A stretch of DNA of 64,000 bases from Cinnamomum chago (GCA_038049695.1 CP142453.1:113414001-113478000), one strand, 5' to 3'; numbered from the stretch's first letter, positions 49,779-61,966 are shown. Program-made: numbers and translations. Notes: generated from the sequence alone by a model not told the origin.

Positions 49779-52700
49779 TTATGAGTCATCAGCTATTCCT
49801 AGTTATTCTATTTTTTTTTTCATGAGAAGCCTGATCTCGTGATATTTCGATACATAAATATGTAATGTTGTATACCTTTCAATGTGTGTGATTCTTTCAG
49901 TATGTGGAGGACGCAAACTTAAAAATATTTTGAAAAAACATGTAGAAGCAACACATGATCACTCCCAAACATCAGTTAGTTAGAAACACAATGAGGGTAT
50001 GGCGATCTTTTTCCTAGAGCATATATCTCTCGTTGGTTTTGACACAATTCCTTAAGCCCCAAAAAGATACCGACTTTTAAATATTTAGCCTGCTGGTAAA
50101 ATGATTGGCATAATTTCTAAAGTCACCTCATCATGGAACACTCTTAGATTAGCATATGTTCAGATAAAAATATTATGGCTTAAATTTATATATTTGATTG
50201 TCAATATCGGTCTTACTACCTCTGTTAATGTTGTTGACAGCTAATCTGCAGATTTCATGCTTCATGGTCATTTTCTTGAAATGTGTTATTGCGGTGATAA
50301 TGTAATGCATATTGATCAGTGGGTCTTCCTTTATGTCTCTCTATTACAGCCTATTGATGAAGATGATTGGTACACAGAGTTTGTCTTTCCTGCTGGAACA
50401 CTTACCATGCCATCAGCTTCGTTTCTCCTATACTTTCAGGTGAGGTTGATTGAGTCTAGTTCCATGAAGTGGAAATGTAATACTCTGCCCTACAATATGC
50501 ACAATTATACATTTTGTGATCGGTCATCCATGATTGATCCCACTATATTTTTTATTAGTATTTTGGTTCATGGAGTTGTGACCCCTTGCTTCCAAAAACT
50601 GAAAACCAAACAACATTGCTCATATCCTTCCTGTTTAATGATTAGCCCCTAATTCTTTCATTCCCTGAATTGCACCAACATAATTTGAAAGTTTCCTCTT
50701 ATAAAGAAAAGGAACCTCAATGCATCATAGTTCCATGTAAATTATATATATACTTTCTGAATCTTCAATCTTATTGATTGAAGGATCTGACATTATTCTT
50801 GCCCTCTTGTGTTTGCAGGATGATGTATCAGTTATGGACCATTGGATTCTCAGTGGGAAACATTTTATGCTTACCATGTAAGAAAGAAACAAAAACTTAC
50901 CTCTTCATCTTGTGGTTTTTTTAATTAGTAAATTTCTAATCACGGCTATAATCTTAGTCAAACTTGATTTCGGTAAGATTAGGTCAAGACATGGTGCCCA
51001 CGACTTGATCAACAATTTGAGGTTTAATTTTCTTTTTTTAGGTGAGAATATTACTAATAATTCAGAAATCTTACACAAAAGGGTGAGTGAGTCCTTTTGG
51101 GCTGTGGTCTTGAACTTTTGTATTTTAGAATAAAAGGGTTTTATCAGGTGCATGTGGTGCAGAATGCTTCATCTGAACATGCAGACGTGCAAAACCATTG
51201 ATGGCATATTGTCCATTTAGGTTTCAATAGTCACTAAAGACCATTTGCTTTGGGGAGGGAGGGAGGGAGGGAGCAGTAGTCACTCAAGACCATTTGCTTT
51301 GGAGGGAGGGATATCGGACACAAGTTTCACATATTGCATACAAGTTTCATCAAGTCTAGCAATACAGTAAAAGTAGTCTATATGGTTGAAAGATTTTATT
51401 TCTTTATTTTTGGGTAATGAAAAAAAAATCTATTCAAGAAAAAGACAACAAAATAGAACACCAAAAAGAAAGTAACAGGAATCTTAGGGAGGAGGCGGCG
51501 GCAAGTTAGTTTATTTATTTATTTTTGGGTAAGGAAAAAAAATCCATTCAAGAAAAAGACAACAAAATAGAACACCAAAAAGAAAATAACAGGAATCTTA
51601 GGGAGGAGGCGGCGGCGGCAAGCAACACCTCACCCACTCCGGGAGAAAAAAATGCTAAATAGGAAAAACAATAACAATGACTATGGATGTCCAAAATGAT
51701 AGAATTCATGGCCCATTCCTGTTTTTCATTAATACTATCGATCACTTCGTTAGCGTTAGAATGGAGCATAATTTTGCAGAAACCATCGTGGGAGGCTTTA
51801 TATAGCGCAAAGAGAATAGCCCTTGCCTTTGCTTATTTAGCGGAAGAGAGCTTTGGTTCAAAGTGAGCACTTGCATGACCAGGAAGGTTGTTCAATATCA
51901 TCACATAACTATACATAGATTTTTTATCTTTTGAATTATAAGCAGCATCCAAGAAAATCATTAAAACATTATTAGAAACTCTAGAGGGCTATCTTGGTAT
52001 TTTAAGAGTATGATAGGCATCCTTATTGCACTCCAAAGAGGTAGAAAAGGAGCACGTTTTCTTTTTTGTTTTTTTTTTTAATAAGCCTAATAGTGTTAGT
52101 AGGACAAATAGGAATGTTATTGAAGATAAAATTGTTTATAGCTTTCCACACTGCCCACCAGGTAGTGAGAGCCATAGAGACTAGATTGGGGCCTTCAAGC
52201 CCGCGATCCTCATTGTTCGATCTTTTGAGAATTTTCCACCACTCCAATATGTCCATATTCCTATTTGAGTGAGCTAAGAAAGCAAGGCTGGAATCAAACC
52301 AAACTGTTCTAGCATGATCTATAGTAAAAGTGCATGTTCCATAGTTTCCTTGAAGTCACCAATGGGACATATCGTTGATCTCACACTAGATTTGGGACAT
52401 GGCCATTTCTTGACCAAGATGGTCTTGCGTATACATTTTCAACCAAAGAGAAGCGCCATTTGAGGCACACTTCGAGTTTCCAAAACTGTTTCCAATTAAC
52501 CATGCCATCACCGCTAGATTAGATAGAGAGAGTCTTGTAAGCAATTTTAGTAGAGATATTCCCATCTTACATAAAGGGCTAGACTCTTCTACAAATTGAT
52601 TCATCCCTTTGGGATGTAGATACTATTAATGTCTTCCACATCCTTAGGATTGTCTTAAGACATTTGAGATCATGGAGAAATTTCAAGATTTATGGTCATT

Positions 52701-53957
52701 CAAAAGGCCTTTAACTTTAAGCCCTGGAATAGAAATTTGGGATACAGGTTTTCTAAGCCCTTGCTCACAAGGGATCCATTTACAATCTCAAATTGATCTC
52801 TCTTTGCCGTCACCAATGGTCCATCCCACATTATCATTGATAAAGTTCACCGCATTCACAAATCCCCTCCAAAATCAAGAATTTCTGGAATTGAATTTAG
52901 CTTCCCAAAGAGACTAATTGGGACAATATTTAGCCACAATTATCTTGGTATACAAAAGCTATTCATTAAATATGCAAGTTGTTTTGGCAAGTAAAGCAAG
53001 GTTGTTTTCTTTGAATTTTCTTATGCCTAGCCCACCATCCACAATAGGCTTACATAATTCATTCCATTTGATGGTATATGTTACTTTTTATTTTTATAAA
53101 CTCCATCTCCCCACCAAAAACTTTTCATCATTTTATCCAATGTGTTTAGAGTTTTATTAGGCAGTTGAAGAGCTGGCATATTGTAGACAGGCATAGAAGA
53201 AATCATAGATTTCGTCAAGTAAAATATTAGATCTCCTGTTGATTATTTCTTGTACCATCCACTTTATTTTCTCAATAGGTCCATCACTTAAGTGCTTGGG
53301 ATTATTTAGCCACATTATATTTTTTTTTCGTTTTTTTTGTTTTTTTTTTTGTTTTTGCACACCTAGACTAGCTAAGATCTCATACATTCTTTCCACATGT
53401 ACAACTTCCATGGACTGATACATCACATAAAAATGCATCCATATTACATACCATTCTTATCCAAAATAGCTCACCCAAATTAGATGTAGATGGTTCATGT
53501 GTCCAGTCCAGTTGAAATGAAATGCGCATTTAGTGAACTCAGGAAATTTTGAGTTGAATCTTAAATTTATATTATATTGAAGCAATTCTGGTTTCATTTC
53601 TCGACCCAAAATAGCTCACCCAAATTAGATGTAAATTGTTCACGTGTTCAGTCCAGATGAACTGGAATGCGCATTTCGCGAACTCGAGAAATGCTGAGTT
53701 GAATCTTAAATTTTCATGCTGTTATATTATATTGAAGTAATTCTGGTTTCATTTCTCGTAGGGATGGATGCCTGAATAATCTGAATGCAAATATGGATGC
53801 TGCGAAAGAGATTGCAGAGTCATTCACAAGAAGCAAAGAAGACGTCGTGAAGTTGATTAACTATTGGCGTGGCCTTTGCATACAAGCAAGGGAGCTATTT
53901 GGGTATAATGATGGAGAAGAATGGATGATTTCACAAGTTATCTTCAAGAAAAAATGA
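44709..53957 (+). CDS. CNMT: (S)-coclaurine N-methyltransferase-like protein, copy B
   Basis: Eight exons: 44709-44901, 47070-47178, 48998-49222, 49383-49482, 49598-49708, 50350-50439, 50819-50877, 53762-53957. They give 360 residues with no stop or frame break, and every exon except the first and last equals its copy A counterpart in length. SAM motif VLDLGCG is at about 129-135. The catalytic segment reads G206-L-F-E209-H210, so the Glu-His pair is kept but the earlier Glu of Coptis CNMT is Gly. NYWRGL and GYNDGEEWM lie near the C-terminus. Exon 8 starts with GCLNN where copy A has GWLNN. The exon 1 donor is the unusual GTCTCT, inside a CT microsatellite. It is likely a SAM-dependent N-methyltransferase of the alkaloid pathway, cytosolic (no signal peptide seen). 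The exact substrate (coclaurine, tetrahydroprotoberberine or pavine type) cannot be told from sequence. Confidence 0.88.
45449..45830 (+). repeat. Tandem duplication of about 188 bases in copy B intron 1
   Basis: The unit TCAGGTAGAAGATTTTC ... CACCGAATCCCATTTTATCAAC occurs at about 45449-45635 and 45637-45826. A partial third start (GTAAAATTCTCAGGTACA) lies near 45853. The two full units differ by scattered substitutions and small indels. Confidence 0.8.
46620..47010 (+). repeat. Dispersed GGGCTTGGCC-type repeat before exon 2, copy B
   Basis: Shares the words GACAGGTTTGGACCTTAGG, GGCCTGACAT, TTTCATGTGGGCTAGG and TGTCGGGCTTGG with the corresponding block in copy A. It lies about 60 bases before exon 2. 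Confidence 0.7.
49735..49774 (+). repeat. (AT)n microsatellite in copy B intron 5
   Basis: About 20 AT units lie 26 bases after the exon 5 donor. They are absent from the same place in copy A. Confidence 0.95.
51395..51622 (+). repeat. Tandem duplication of about 113 bases in copy B intron 7
   Basis: Two units each run from TTTATTTTTGGGTAA to GGGAGGAGGCGGCGGCAAG and are nearly identical. The second has one extra GGC. They sit at the 3' side of the minus-strand LINE that follows. Confidence 0.85.
51640..53440 (-). mobile_element. L1-type LINE relic in copy B intron 7
   Basis: Read on the minus strand from right to left there are: the end of a reverse transcriptase ([18 protein letters not shown], about 53140-53220), a zinc-knuckle-type region ([19 protein letters not shown], about 52100-52180), and an RNase H-like tail ([19 protein letters not shown], about 51700-51790). 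This is the 3' half of a plant L1, with several frame breaks. It accounts for most of the extra length of this intron relative to copy A. Confidence 0.7.
53461..53759 (+). repeat. Tandem duplication at the 3' end of copy B intron 7
   Basis: Two copies (about 53461-53603 and 53604-53759) share AAAATAGCTCACCCAAATTA, TGCGCATTT, GAGTTGAATCTTAAATTT and TTCTGGTTTCATTTCTCG. The second continues into the real acceptor TAG before exon 8; the first ends CTCGACC and has no AG there. Copy A has a single version of this region. Confidence 0.8.
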
Positions 53958-53987
53958 TGCTGATACTTTCATAGCCGGATGATTAAG

Positions 53988-54640
53988 TTTCGTCGCATCG
54001 CAATCTAAAACTAAGATGCTTCGGACGGACTGGATCTTTGACGCCATTGAGGTATTCACTGGGATAATTATATTGTATGCTCTTTTTCGTCGCAATATAA
54101 AAATAAGATGATTCGGACTGAAGCTTTGATGCCATTGCGGTATTCACTGGGATAGCTAAATTGTATGCTCTTTTTCATCGCAATATGAATATACGATTAT
54201 ATATCGTCGTATAAAAGTAAGATGCTTTAGACCTGAGCTTTGACATCATTGCCCGTTTGGCATTTTACTTTTAAAATAAAGTGGAGTGACGTGAAATAAA
54301 AAGAGGAAATAAAATATAAGTGAGTTATGATAGTATTTTGTTTTTAATTTTTTAGGATGAAATATTTTTTACTTTTTGTATAGGGAATTAAATGAAGTTT
54401 TTTTTTGTATTTTAATGAATAAAGATAGTTGTTTTTTGAACTTTTTTTTTTTTTTTTTTGAAAAAGATGGAGGGAATTTTGAATTAAAGTGCATTTGATT
54501 TGATGCTTTAACACTTTACCTAACACGATAAGTAAAACTACCAAGCAGAAGGTATTTCACTGGAATGACTATAGCTTATGCTCTTCTTTATTGCAATATA
54601 AAAATAAGATGCTTGGGACTCGAGCTTTGACACCATTGAG
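53988..54640 (+). repeat. Amplified 3'-flank unit after copy B, split by a MITE-like insert
   Basis: A unit of about 80-100 bases (CGTCGCAATATAAAAATAAG, ATGCTT.GGACT, GCTTTGA..CCATTGAGGTA, TTCACTGGGAT) occurs four times, at about 53990, 54088, 54175 and 54585. Copy A has one equivalent (about 36585-36640). The third and fourth are separated by the insert at 54252-54551. Confidence 0.7.
54252..54551. mobile_element. MITE-like insert in the copy B 3' flank
   Basis: It interrupts a repeat unit between CATCATTG and AGGTATTTCAC. The edges CCCGTTTGGCATTTTACTT and, inverted, CTGCTTGGTAGTTTTACTT match loosely. There is no coding content, and the exact ends and target duplication are uncertain. Confidence 0.45.
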
Positions 54641-54749
54641 GTAGGTAGTGAATATACATTGCGCTTATCTAGTCCTAGCCCAAATTGTAAAAAGTTGGTA
54701 TTTTGGCGTGGGGAAGGATGAAAATAAAGTTAAGAAGAATATGTAGAAA

Positions 54750-55450
54750 TGTCTCATGATGTCTAGATTGTTGTGGCTATGATACCACTTTTGGTGCGTG
54801 TATGTGTGAAAGCATGAAAACCTGGGATTGAGAGTCAAACAAGCCGCATAAGAAAGAATAATACAGAGAGATTTATGTGGTTCGACAAGATGGCTTACGT
54901 TCACGAAAAAGAGACTTGACTTTCCTTTGGACTCACATCTCTCTCTCTCTCACAGGTGTCCAAGCCTTTCCACTTTGGTTCAACGATACAACACACACTA
55001 CTACTTGTATCATTTGAGCTGTAATTCAGATATGGATTATACTCTGGCTATGGTCCAAATTTAAATTCCTACTTTCCAAGTACAATAGAATCACAGTACC
55101 ACCCTTTAGCCATGGACCATTGCGGGCTTTTTGAAGCAACGAATGTGCAGTCTTATTTCCTCTCCTCTTCTATTCTTTTTAATATTCCCCCTCGGGTGGA
55201 GCCCACTCCTCAATACTCCCCCTCAGGTGGAACCCGGTCAGTGCATTTTTGGCGACATGCATTTTTCTTTTTTTTTGCTTCGAGTCGTTCATCTTGGGAT
55301 TCGAACTCTCAACCGGTCGGCTTTGATATTATATTAAATTTCTTTAGCTAACCATTCCTACCAAAACTTCAAGGCGTTAGTAGAAAATTTCTTTAGCAAA
55401 CCATTCCTACCACAACCTTAATGCTTTAGTAGTGGCAGTGGCAATACTTT
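54750..55450 (-). mobile_element. Scattered Copia-like LTR and primer-site remnants
   Basis: Read on the minus strand, AAAGTGGTATCATAGCC (about 54775-54790) and AATATCAAAGCCGACCGG (about 55315-55335) resemble Copia primer-site neighbourhoods. A TCGAACCACATAAATCTCTC stretch lies at about 54865-54890. The CCCCTCGGGTGGAGCCCACTC word is repeated around 55190-55230 and 55460. No coding part was recognised. Confidence 0.3.
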
Positions 55451-56788
55451 TCAATATTTCCCCTCGGTGGAGCTCACTCGTCAATGGAACCCACCTACTC
55501 TTTTGACCACCCTCGCTGATTTCTTGAATCAGTGGCCTGTGGGAAATTGCAGGAATTGTGTCCTGATGAGATACCCAGACAAGCAGTGCAGATCGCAAGG
55601 GCTGTTTGTCATTTTTTCACTTGGTGTATGGACATGGTGCATATGCAAATGAGTTACATGTGAAACACAATTACATGTAAGTCATTTTCACACCTCCTCA
55701 CATTTGAATTTGAATGCATTCAATGGTTGACAATTTCTCACAAAATTCTTATCCTTCTTCACCATCTATCACAATTTTTTTTATATATAAGATGAATGAA
55801 GGCATGAGAATAGACATCTCAGACAAAAATTACATTATAAAGGGTTTAGATGGTTCAGATTGTGAAAATGGGCCCCACATAATTCATAATTACATATTTT
55901 AAATTCTAGATCTTTTTGTAAATATCGAAATATTCATGAAAGATTTGGGCTTGAGATTTAGTATCATGTCCGTTTAGGTCATTTTATAGCGCATCAACGA
56001 CTCATATTATAATTTAGGGGCCTACATGAATAGAAAAATTACAAAAGCCGTATTCAAGGACGTTGGAAACCATTGTAAAATTCAACATAATGCATCAATG
56101 ACTTATAGTTTTTCTCAGATTTTTCAAGATCCACGATGGATTAACCCACGAGATTTGGTCTAATAGCCATTTAAAAGGGTGCCCACATAAATATAGAACC
56201 ATGGATTTTATAGTCTGGATTGTTTTGCAAATATTTCGAAACATGGGATGAATCAATCGGTAAGATTTGATGTCCTAGCCGTTCTAGATCTTTAAACACA
56301 TCTAACGGCTTCGATCTTGATTATGGGTCCCATAAAATTCAAAAAATTAAAAAAGGTGGACAACCCATTTTTACGCTGGAGTTATTATAGCTCTGTACAT
56401 TAATAGTGCCATGCATTTCTATTTACCATTTCAAGAGGAGTAAAAATGGTTCCACACCATTTACAATCCTCATGCGTAAATCAATCTAGACAAACATAAA
56501 TATGTGTAACCGTTACGTATGTAAACCAGTTACATATGTAAATGGTTGCTCACAAATGACTCTTAAGAGGATTCTTGTGTTGCATGAGTGAAACTTCATG
56601 ACGCAGGGCCCACATACTGAAAATCAGAGTAGCTCAAAATTTGACATCCTTACATGTTTAAAATCTTTGCCATTCAAAATTAAATGCCTCCTGGATGGTC
56701 GCTGTTGATGGAAGAGAGATGAGGACGAAAAAAGGAGAGGAAAGAATAAGGTGTGAAGTGAAAACAAAGAGATGAGGTTTTAATAAAT
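55451..56788. other. Intergenic stretch, nothing recognised
   Basis: AT-rich sequence with short chance frames. No conserved peptide, RNA gene or clear inverted termini were seen. Confidence 0.4.
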
Positions 56789-57180
56789 GTCTGCCCCATT
56801 TGTTTAGACAATGAGGAGTTGGTGGACCATCTTTTCCTCAGTCATTCCTCACTCCCTTTCAAATCTCTTTCATGCATGAGTTTCTCCCCTTGGTCTCCTA
56901 GGGGCAAACAAATGTGGATGAAATTGTCGTTTCTTGTTATTATTCAGCTATTGTGGATGGAGAGTAATGCTAGGTGTTTTGAAGTGCTTCAATTAAGTAT
57001 TGATTCCATGATTATGAAGATAAGACTTATAGTGGTTTATTGGGCATCGATCATCCCTCTCTTAGTCTCTTTCATGGCCTTTCGATGGACCGAATTATGT
57101 TGAGTTGGAAGGAAGTTGCCTTTGCTCATGGTAGATTTGAGCTCTTTTTAGTTTTTGGTGTGTGCATTTGCTTACCGAAA
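56789..57180 (+). mobile_element. L1-type LINE zinc-knuckle fragment
   Basis: CPICLDNEELVDHLFLSHSS (from 56792) is the zf-RVT motif found after the reverse transcriptase of plant L1 elements. It is followed by QLLWMESNARCFE, matching the usual LLWxIWxERNxRxFE. Frame breaks follow, and no RT or RNase H is attached. Confidence 0.6.
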
Positions 57181-57484
57181 AGGCAATAAAGGACATTCTC
57201 GGTATTATAAAAAAGAATTATTTTACGAAAAGACCCCTATATTTTTGCATGAACCAAAAAAACCCCTATATTTTATATTTTTACTAATACCTCCCTTGTA
57301 TGACAACCACTCTAACATTTTATGCTTGCCCCACTTATATCATGAACAATGACAACCTGTTACCTCCCCTGTTTGCAACTTTTACAACTTAAAAGAGCTT
57401 AGCATTCAAATCATGCACAGATCAAGTTTTCTATGGCATTTATAAAAGCTTATCTATGATTTATTTTCTTGAGTAAATAATTGA

Positions 57485-58079
57485 ATCCAATATTTGGGCC
57501 AGTGACAGATCAATTTTTAGTTGGGTCAACTGCAAATTCAAGGGAATGTGTTTTGAAAATGATGGATTGATCATAGGTGGGCCATTTACTTTTGCACCAA
57601 AAATTTTAACAATTGTTTAGGTGCATTACATGAGGTACTGGAGCCCCACGTTTGGACCAGGATCAAATTGGTTTAGATCAAAATGAGTGACAATTCATAA
57701 GACCAAGCTTGTTGAAAATGGTAGATGATCAAAGATAGGTCATTTTGCTTTTACCTTAAAGTTTATAAATGATTTAGGTGAATTACCTGTCGTAATTAAA
57801 TCTAATGATTGGACCAAGGTCATATAGATTTCAATTAGATGGAATGAGTGAATGACTAGTACGAAATCAATGGATTAAGTTTGTTGAAAAATGGTGTGGA
57901 TTGATCAAATGTGGATAATTTATGTTTGTACCCAAAAGTCTTATCAAATTTTTAGGTGGCATTACCTATAATGATTAAATGTAATAATTGAACCAGTAAC
58001 CAATATCAGGTCAATTTTAAGTTTGAATGACTGCTAATTTATTGGACTAAAGTGTATTGAAAAGGGTGGATCGATCAAT
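57485..58079 (+). repeat. Degenerate tandem repeat of about 160-175 bases
   Basis: Related unit starts (GTTGAAAATGG.. GATCAAA) lie at about 57553, 57711, 57883 and 58056. Each is followed by GGTCATTT..TTTTG.ACC, TTTAGGTG.ATTACCT and a GGACCA block. About three and a third units are present. The last breaks off exactly where the copy C exon 1 fragment starts. Confidence 0.7.
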
Positions 58080-58141
58080 GGCGTCTTCAATGGGGTTACA
58101 AACCTACTTACCAACAACAGCTTCAGCAAAACCTCAACATG

Positions 58142-58183
<42 letters not shown>

Positions 58184-60743
58184 GATTGATTGATCTTCAG
58201 GTCAGAATTCAATATTAGTCTATACCTGAAGATCAGAATTCAATATTAGTCTATACTCGATGTTAGGTAGGGGGGCAATTTCAAACCTGATCCACTAACC
58301 TAACTTGAATTAACACTGTAAGCAAAGGGATCAGGTTGAGAGATAACAATAACAGGAACAGTTGGATCCATGACTAGAGATTGTTGGCATTTATCAAAAT
58401 AATATTTTCATTTTTGGGTTGGGGTCTGAGTTGACTTTTCTAACTGAACTATTAAATGGGCTGGATTCCTTTTGAATCCATTCTTGCTATTAAGGGGTCA
58501 TTTGTTTGTACCCATTTTGGTAGCGCCCAATTTTGTATATAATGGAAGAACATGCGTGATGATGATGCAATTGTCATATTTATCAGCACTTAACTTCTTT
58601 AGCAAAAAAATATTTATCTGTACTTATTTATGCATGTGATGAGTAAATGAAGTGTGTAATTGTTGTGAAAACTGGACATTTTTTAGCCAAACAATTGAAC
58701 ACCTAGATAGATGGGTGCTCAATGAAAGGAGTGAACTGGCTGGTGAGAGGGGATAGTACAGGGAGAAAAAGGGTCCTTTTGTTTTATTCTTGGGAGCGAC
58801 ATAATTAAGATCTGAACTGTTAGATGGATTTCCCAAGAAGTCCAAACCCTAAAACTAGCCATTCCGGACACCATTTTCATAATCCAAATCATTCATCCTC
58901 TTTAGAAGGCTAAAATTGGCCTAGGAGTCAAATATCACATCTTAACTTATAATTGTTGGATTTATCCAATATAAATGGTGTGATTTTGAAGCCAATTATC
59001 GTCGGTCTATCTTTTTTTAATCTCTAATGCCTGTGTGCCTCCAAGACATGATCCAAACCATCCATCTTCATTAGAAGGCCAAATGTAGTCCAGGGAAATT
59101 TTATCCCTTAATTCATCATGAGTTTTGAAATATTTTATAAAATGTTCATACCTAAAATAAGCCGTTCTGGAGTTTTATGGCCCCATTTCTTAATTCACTA
59201 TGGATTTTGAAAATTTTGTAAAAAATAGTGAAACTTTGAATGTACTCAAATTCACATGTGAAGATGTGAAAATGACAAACAATGGAATGTATTGAAGGTA
59301 TGACTCATTTGTGGATGTAAAGGGAATCATAGGTGTAATGATTACACATGATTTCCATTTTCCTATCACATGCGTAGAAAATACACAACTGCTTGGACTA
59401 ACCTTCAAATTAAGGGTTCGGATCGACCCTTCTTGTAACTTCTGAAGTTGGATGATTTAGACCGACTTTACAATCCAATTGATAAAGAGCTTGTGTTTGG
59501 ATTTGGGCAATACATGTTACTACCCATAGCAGTCAACCCAACCCAAACCTTGCCGACCCATTGTCATTCCTACCCAAGACTGACCCAGAGGACTAGTCAA
59601 ATCTGACAACTAACTCTGAAATTGAGCGAGCTTTTTTCCTTCGTGTGCGGACTTCCTTCCCACTTGAGTGGGTTGCTTTCTTGTGTGTATGCGGGCTCCC
59701 ACTTGGGTTGACTAGCTCCCTTGGTTGGGGTACCAAAAAAAAAAAAAAGTCTGAAATTGGTCCATGTTTATTGTCTTGCTGGCTAGGTGGATCGAAAAAA
59801 GGACTTCAAAACTTGACAGGGTCCAGGTCCAACTTCACCATAGGCCCAAGCCACTGTTTCCCATCAGTTGGTTCACATCTGGGAAATTAATATGGGCCTA
59901 TTCCAACTCCACCTTCTACAGCTTAACCATTCATATGGTCAACTTAAAGGACAGTCTCCAAATTAAGTAATCAATCTTCTGCCAAAACATCCAATAAGAT
60001 TGCATCCAAACTCATTCTCAAGTATCAAGCTAATCCCAGTTTGTTTATTATTTTACACTAAAGCCAGTGTTTGGCTTTAATCATTTCAATCTCATCTACG
60101 GGTGTTCATGGTACCGGCCAGCCTGGCCTTCGCTCTATCCCGGGTTTGGATCTTAAGTTTTGTTACTTATACTAAGGTCGATCGGGCCTCGATGTGAAAT
60201 TTAGGCATGTTTCATAATTGGGCCCACGGGGCGGAAAAGCTCAGACCGGCTTTGCCCGATATGAGTGAACCGGTGGGTTCGGGCCTGACATGTTTCAGGT
60301 GGGCTAGGTTAGGCTCAAGCCAACCACATATGGGCCATGTCGGGCTTGGGCTGGAGATGGGCATGTGTTTCTAAAGTTGAGCCGAGCCTACATATGCCTT
60401 GACCCCGTCCGGCCACATCCATGACCTCCCCTAACCTCATCCTTGTTTCATCCTGCTTGTGGTGGTCGAGTGCAACATTCCTAGGATTCTCCTTTTCTAG
60501 CTCTCAAGCATATGGACATTGCCAAAGAGACTGATTCACTAGATTCAAAAATATACGAGCTACTTATTTCCTTCCTTAACTCCAAGGGATAACTCAGTTG
60601 GCCTAGGACCATGGTTTGCACCCGGGAGGTTGTGGGTTCAAAACTGCACTACGACACTTGGGTCACAGGAAAATTTTACCTGACTTTCTCTTTTGGGTCC
60701 GTATGGATTATTCTGACCCAAATGACTGGAAACCCGCGTTATG

Positions 60744-60778
<35 letters not shown>

Positions 60779-60822
60779 ATTTCCTTCCTCAAGCTTATTC
60801 TTGGAAACAAGCTCAACCAAAG
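58080..60822 (+). pseudogene. CNMT-like copy C, relic of exons 1 and 2
   Basis: The end of exon 1 (58080-58145) reads [19 protein letters not shown], but its first two-thirds including the ATG are gone, replaced by a tandem repeat. A CT microsatellite, an intron 1 alignable with copies A and D, and the exon 2 acceptor TTTCTAG then follow. Exon 2 (60501-60822) is split by a SINE at 60580-60774. The donor GTACGT and about 170 bases of intron 2 remain, with similarity to copy A stopping near 60990. Exons 3-8 are missing. It cannot make a methyltransferase. Confidence 0.85.
60580..60774 (+). mobile_element. tRNA-derived SINE inside exon 2 of copy C
   Basis: It contains a pol III A-box-like GGATAACTCAGTTGG (about 60587-60601) and a B-box-like GGGTTCAAAAC (about 60634-60644), and ends in a run of about 32 A. 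It is flanked by an 18-base duplication of exon 2 sequence (60562-60579 and 60775-60792) with two mismatches. Confidence 0.85.
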
Positions 60823-60989
60823 GTACGTTGGTTGCTCACAAACTATAATATATATATTGAACCATTCCTACTTAATTTCTCTTGCTATTATTGCCAGAAG
60901 TGGTGTATGAGTTACCCAAGTTATGTACTTATAGTAGATAATTAGCACTCTTATACTTCAGGCAATTCTGATAATTTAAGTTGAATTTA

Positions 60990-61815
60990 CTTGGTAAATG
61001 ATGATTACAAAACCCAACACCTTATCCTTCACCACAGAAGCCCACACACCAACTTCCTGCATCATGATTCATGCCCGAACACAATATTCCAAATCAAAAC
61101 AAAAAAAAAAGAGTTTAATCACATCCAGACAACCCGCTTTAACTTTTCCAATATCCTCACCCAACCTAACCCAGTTGGCCTTCATAATACATATAATTTT
61201 GTTTCCAACATCATCCAAAACTGAACCAGCCACACCACATTTATATGGCCAACCTGTCATCTTCTCCCACCCAAACAAGTCGAATAAATTTTTTTGATTA
61301 GATGTACATTTTTTTATTTGATGTGACCCCTTTTCTTAAAAAAAAAAATAAAGGATTTACATTATTTTAATTTTAAATTCCAAACGAGCATTAAAACAGG
61401 CGCAGCAGCATGGCATGCGTGATGTAAAAAATATGCATATATCTCTTGTCCTTTCGCCACCCTTCATCAATGTCGGCAACGCATGTGACATTATCGATTT
61501 TTTATTTTTCCCTTCACTGTGGGACCACCACTAAACTGTTGGATAGTTGTATCACCAAATTTGAACCTTTGCTATATATTATGATTATCGAGAAATTAAA
61601 ATAAAAATAAAAAAAACCTTGTTTTGCAAATTATAAATCACATTTTTGCAAATTTTAAATTTGTAAAGGAAAAAAAAAAGGGACTGTTCAAATATTTCCC
61701 ATAATACAATATCCTACATTCCTTAAGATATCATTGTCAAATTTCACTTACACTGTACGGTAAAAGAAATACGCGAGAAAAATGTGAGGCAACAAAAGCC
61801 TGCAGAAAAAAGTAA
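60990..61815. other. Stretch between relic C and copy D, mostly unassigned
   Basis: No gene recognised. The left part (61000-61280) has a 99-codon open frame with no family resemblance. The rest is AT-rich. Confidence 0.4.
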
Positions 61816-61966
61816 GGGCATGTTTCTTTACGGGAATTCCAAGAATTCCTTTCTGGAGAATTCCTAAATTCCAAGGCATAGTGGAATTCTTGAATTCCCC
61901 TTGAGCTTGAGCATCCAGGAATTTTTTGACATGATGAATTCCTGACAGAAATTTCAAAAACAGGCC
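61816..61966. mobile_element. Short Harbinger-type MITE upstream of copy D
   Basis: A 151-base element from GGGCATGTTTCTTTACGGGA to TTTCAAAAACAGGCC, flanked by TAA duplications (61813-61815 and 61967-61969). The interior has several GGAATTC-type palindromic words. It ends 236 bases before the ATG of copy D. Confidence 0.7.

Noticed and set aside
61000-61297. 99-codon frame between relic C and copy D
   Set aside because: No family resemblance, no splice context and Asn/Thr/Pro-biased composition typical of chance frames.
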